Shown: positions 16,740 through 17,417 of the stretch, piece after piece | Layout: each line of letters begins with the position of its first letter | Numbering within the stretch: position 1 is the stretch's first letter | Assembly: GCA_015179045.1 (NCBI GenBank) | Contig: WHUZ01000260.1 | Span: forward strand, 1-17,417 | Origin: Kalaharituber pfeilii | Lineage: Eukaryota; Ascomycota; Pezizomycetes; Pezizales; Pezizaceae | Direction of reading: 5' to 3' | Length of the DNA stretch: 17,417 bases | Position numbers and translations under genes: made by a program | The notes under the pieces: generated by a model | What the model was told of the DNA's origin: nothing | Databases searched by the model: none | What the model saw: only the letters and a program-made list of their open reading frames with translations

Positions 16740-16895
16740 TATGCATTAGTATATTCGTTATCTTTGTTCTGTACCATTTTTATATGTTTTTATTATATAT
16801 ACCTATTACTATGAGTATTGGTATTGATAAGGAATCGCTGCATTACCAACTAATTATTTATTTGTTAACCCCTCATGTATGGCTATGCTAAAGTC

Positions 16896-16903
16896 TATAT
16901 AAG
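16896..16903 (+). promoter_or_regulatory. LTR TATA box, copy B 3' LTR
   Basis: TATATAAG within AAGTCTATATAAGCGCCAGC, equivalent to 10466-10473. The DNA transposon lies about 155 bp upstream and separates this box from most of U3. Confidence 0.6.
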
Positions 16904-17164
16904 CGCCAGCTGGTGATAGCATAGTTAGAAGAATTGAGACATAAGCAGTATCTTAAGTTTCTCTATAAACTCTAAACTTATTATTTTCTTAATATACCCA
17001 TAAATTGCTTCACTCCACTATGTGCTCTCCACTGAGTAGCTGCCCTTTCGGTCTACCAAGTACATCTCCATAGCTATTCCAACTCACCGTATTTACCTCA
17101 CCATAGCCGTAACATCCAGTCCCTTCCAGCACTCACTAGAGCCAAGCTCCTCATGTCTATAATA

Positions 17165-17169
17165 CCTCT
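17165..17169. repeat. Target-site duplication of copy B, right
   Basis: CCTCT directly after the 3' LTR end, matching 10022-10026. Read on the - strand it is AGAGG, inside the AAG AGG codons of the LINE RT. Confidence 0.85.
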
Positions 17170-17417
17170 TTCCTACTCTAAAAGTTATTATCTCCCACTT
17201 CAACTTCTCTAGTAGGATCTGATCTTTCTCCACCACCTCCACCATTATTACCTTTACTTTCTACCTGAGCTGCCTATATTCTAGTACCCATGCCAGTTTA
17301 GGATCATTGCTGCCAGATTATCAACATATGATAGCACTTCTGTTTTTGGCCCCATCACTATCTTTCTTAGCCTTCTCTCTATCTTCTCAATAGTAAGAGC
17401 TATATATATAAAGAAGA
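17165..17417 (-). pseudogene. LINE-2, RT core part (upstream of gypsy insertion), runs off window
   Basis: On the - strand from 17417 the frame reads FFIYIALTIEKIERRLRK, TEVLSYVDNLAAMILNWHGY and, after a stop and a frame change, KDQILLEKLKWEIITFRVGK up to the AGAGG duplication. It is colinear with LINE-1 (8189-8430). The catalytic box is YVDN (17317-17328) where YVDD is expected. Together with 9745-10026 it forms one LINE copy interrupted by copy B. The N-terminal part lies beyond the window. Confidence 0.83.

Larger units (their letters stand above)
10027..17164 (+). mobile_element. Ty3/gypsy LTR retrotransposon, copy B (degenerate, full-length)
   Basis: The element is bounded by LTRs at 10027-10734 and 15170-17164 and flanked by CCTCT duplications. 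The internal part (10735-15169) holds gag, protease, RT, RNase H and integrase remnants in Ty3/gypsy order on the + strand, ending in a polypurine tract. Stops, shifts and deletions affect all domains. The 3' LTR is split by a 1283-bp DNA transposon (15457-16739). With that insert and one TATG removed, it is 708 bp, exactly the length of the 5' LTR. The element sits in a LINE RT (LINE-2). I could not identify a clear tRNA primer-binding site after 10734. Confidence 0.92.
15170..17164 (+). repeat. Copy B 3' LTR, split by a DNA transposon
   Basis: It starts TGTTACAGCTAAGG and ends TCTATAATA. Sequence 15170-15456 continues at 16744-17164; the insert with its duplicated TATG accounts for the difference. 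Removing 15457-16739 and one TATG gives 708 bp, equal to the 5' LTR. The TATA box is at 16896-16903. The open frame 16703-16891 is LTR sequence. Confidence 0.92.

Noticed and set aside
15449..16743. Tc1/mariner-type TA duplication for the DNA transposon
   Set aside because: It requires unequal ends (TGTGTG against TGTG) and makes the LTR 2 bp short; TATG gives equal LTR lengths and symmetric ends.
1..17417. Intact host genes, tRNAs or rRNAs
   Set aside because: All stretches with recognisable coding similarity are mobile-element remnants; no RNA gene structure was found.

Overview
The window contains no intact gene. It is a repeat-rich, accessory stretch of a eukaryotic genome, most likely a filamentous ascomycete. 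That guess rests on remnants of a Ty3/gypsy LTR retrotransposon and of a Tad-like LINE, on A-tailed retroposons, and on stop-ridden reading frames that look like RIP (CpA to TpA) or cytosine deamination. The genus cannot be fixed from the sequence alone. I see no rRNA, tRNA, CRISPR array or host gene with a convincing exon structure.

Layout, left to right. Positions 1-431 are a degenerate satellite-like array with a TTGAGCATG-type core; it resumes at 2400-2455. Between the two parts sits an A-tailed insertion (432-2397). It carries broken, LINE-ORF1 (gag)-like fragments on the + strand, a smaller A24-tailed insertion (700-883) and a hairpin-forming repeat (905-999). Positions 2456-2770 are unassigned. 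A degraded Ty3/gypsy element, copy A, lies on the - strand at 2771-8188; its downstream LTR is cut off at 2771. Its other end abuts a degraded LINE RT (LINE-1, - strand, 8189-9480). After a short tandem-repeat spacer comes the C-terminal part of a second LINE RT (LINE-2, - strand, 9745-10026). Gypsy copy B (+ strand, 10027-17164) interrupts LINE-2, which resumes at 17165 and runs off the window. The 3' LTR of copy B is itself split by a 1283-bp DNA transposon (15457-16739) that has GC-rich terminal inverted repeats, a TATG target duplication and a remnant of an integrase-like ORF.

The nesting can be read directly. LINE-2 came first; copy B inserted into it with a CCTCT duplication; the DNA transposon then entered the copy B 3' LTR. 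After removing that transposon and one TATG, both copy B LTRs are 708 bp. Removing copy B and one CCTCT restores an RT reading frame across the junction.

The two most interesting observations are these. (1) Copy A and copy B, in opposite orientations, abut the same nucleotide position (AAG AGG codons) of two LINE copies. (2) The nested DNA transposon combines a 4-bp duplication, TGT-starting inverted repeats and an integrase zinc-binding-like ORF, a combination suggestive of Ginger-type elements, with most of the integrase replaced by a 37-bp minisatellite.
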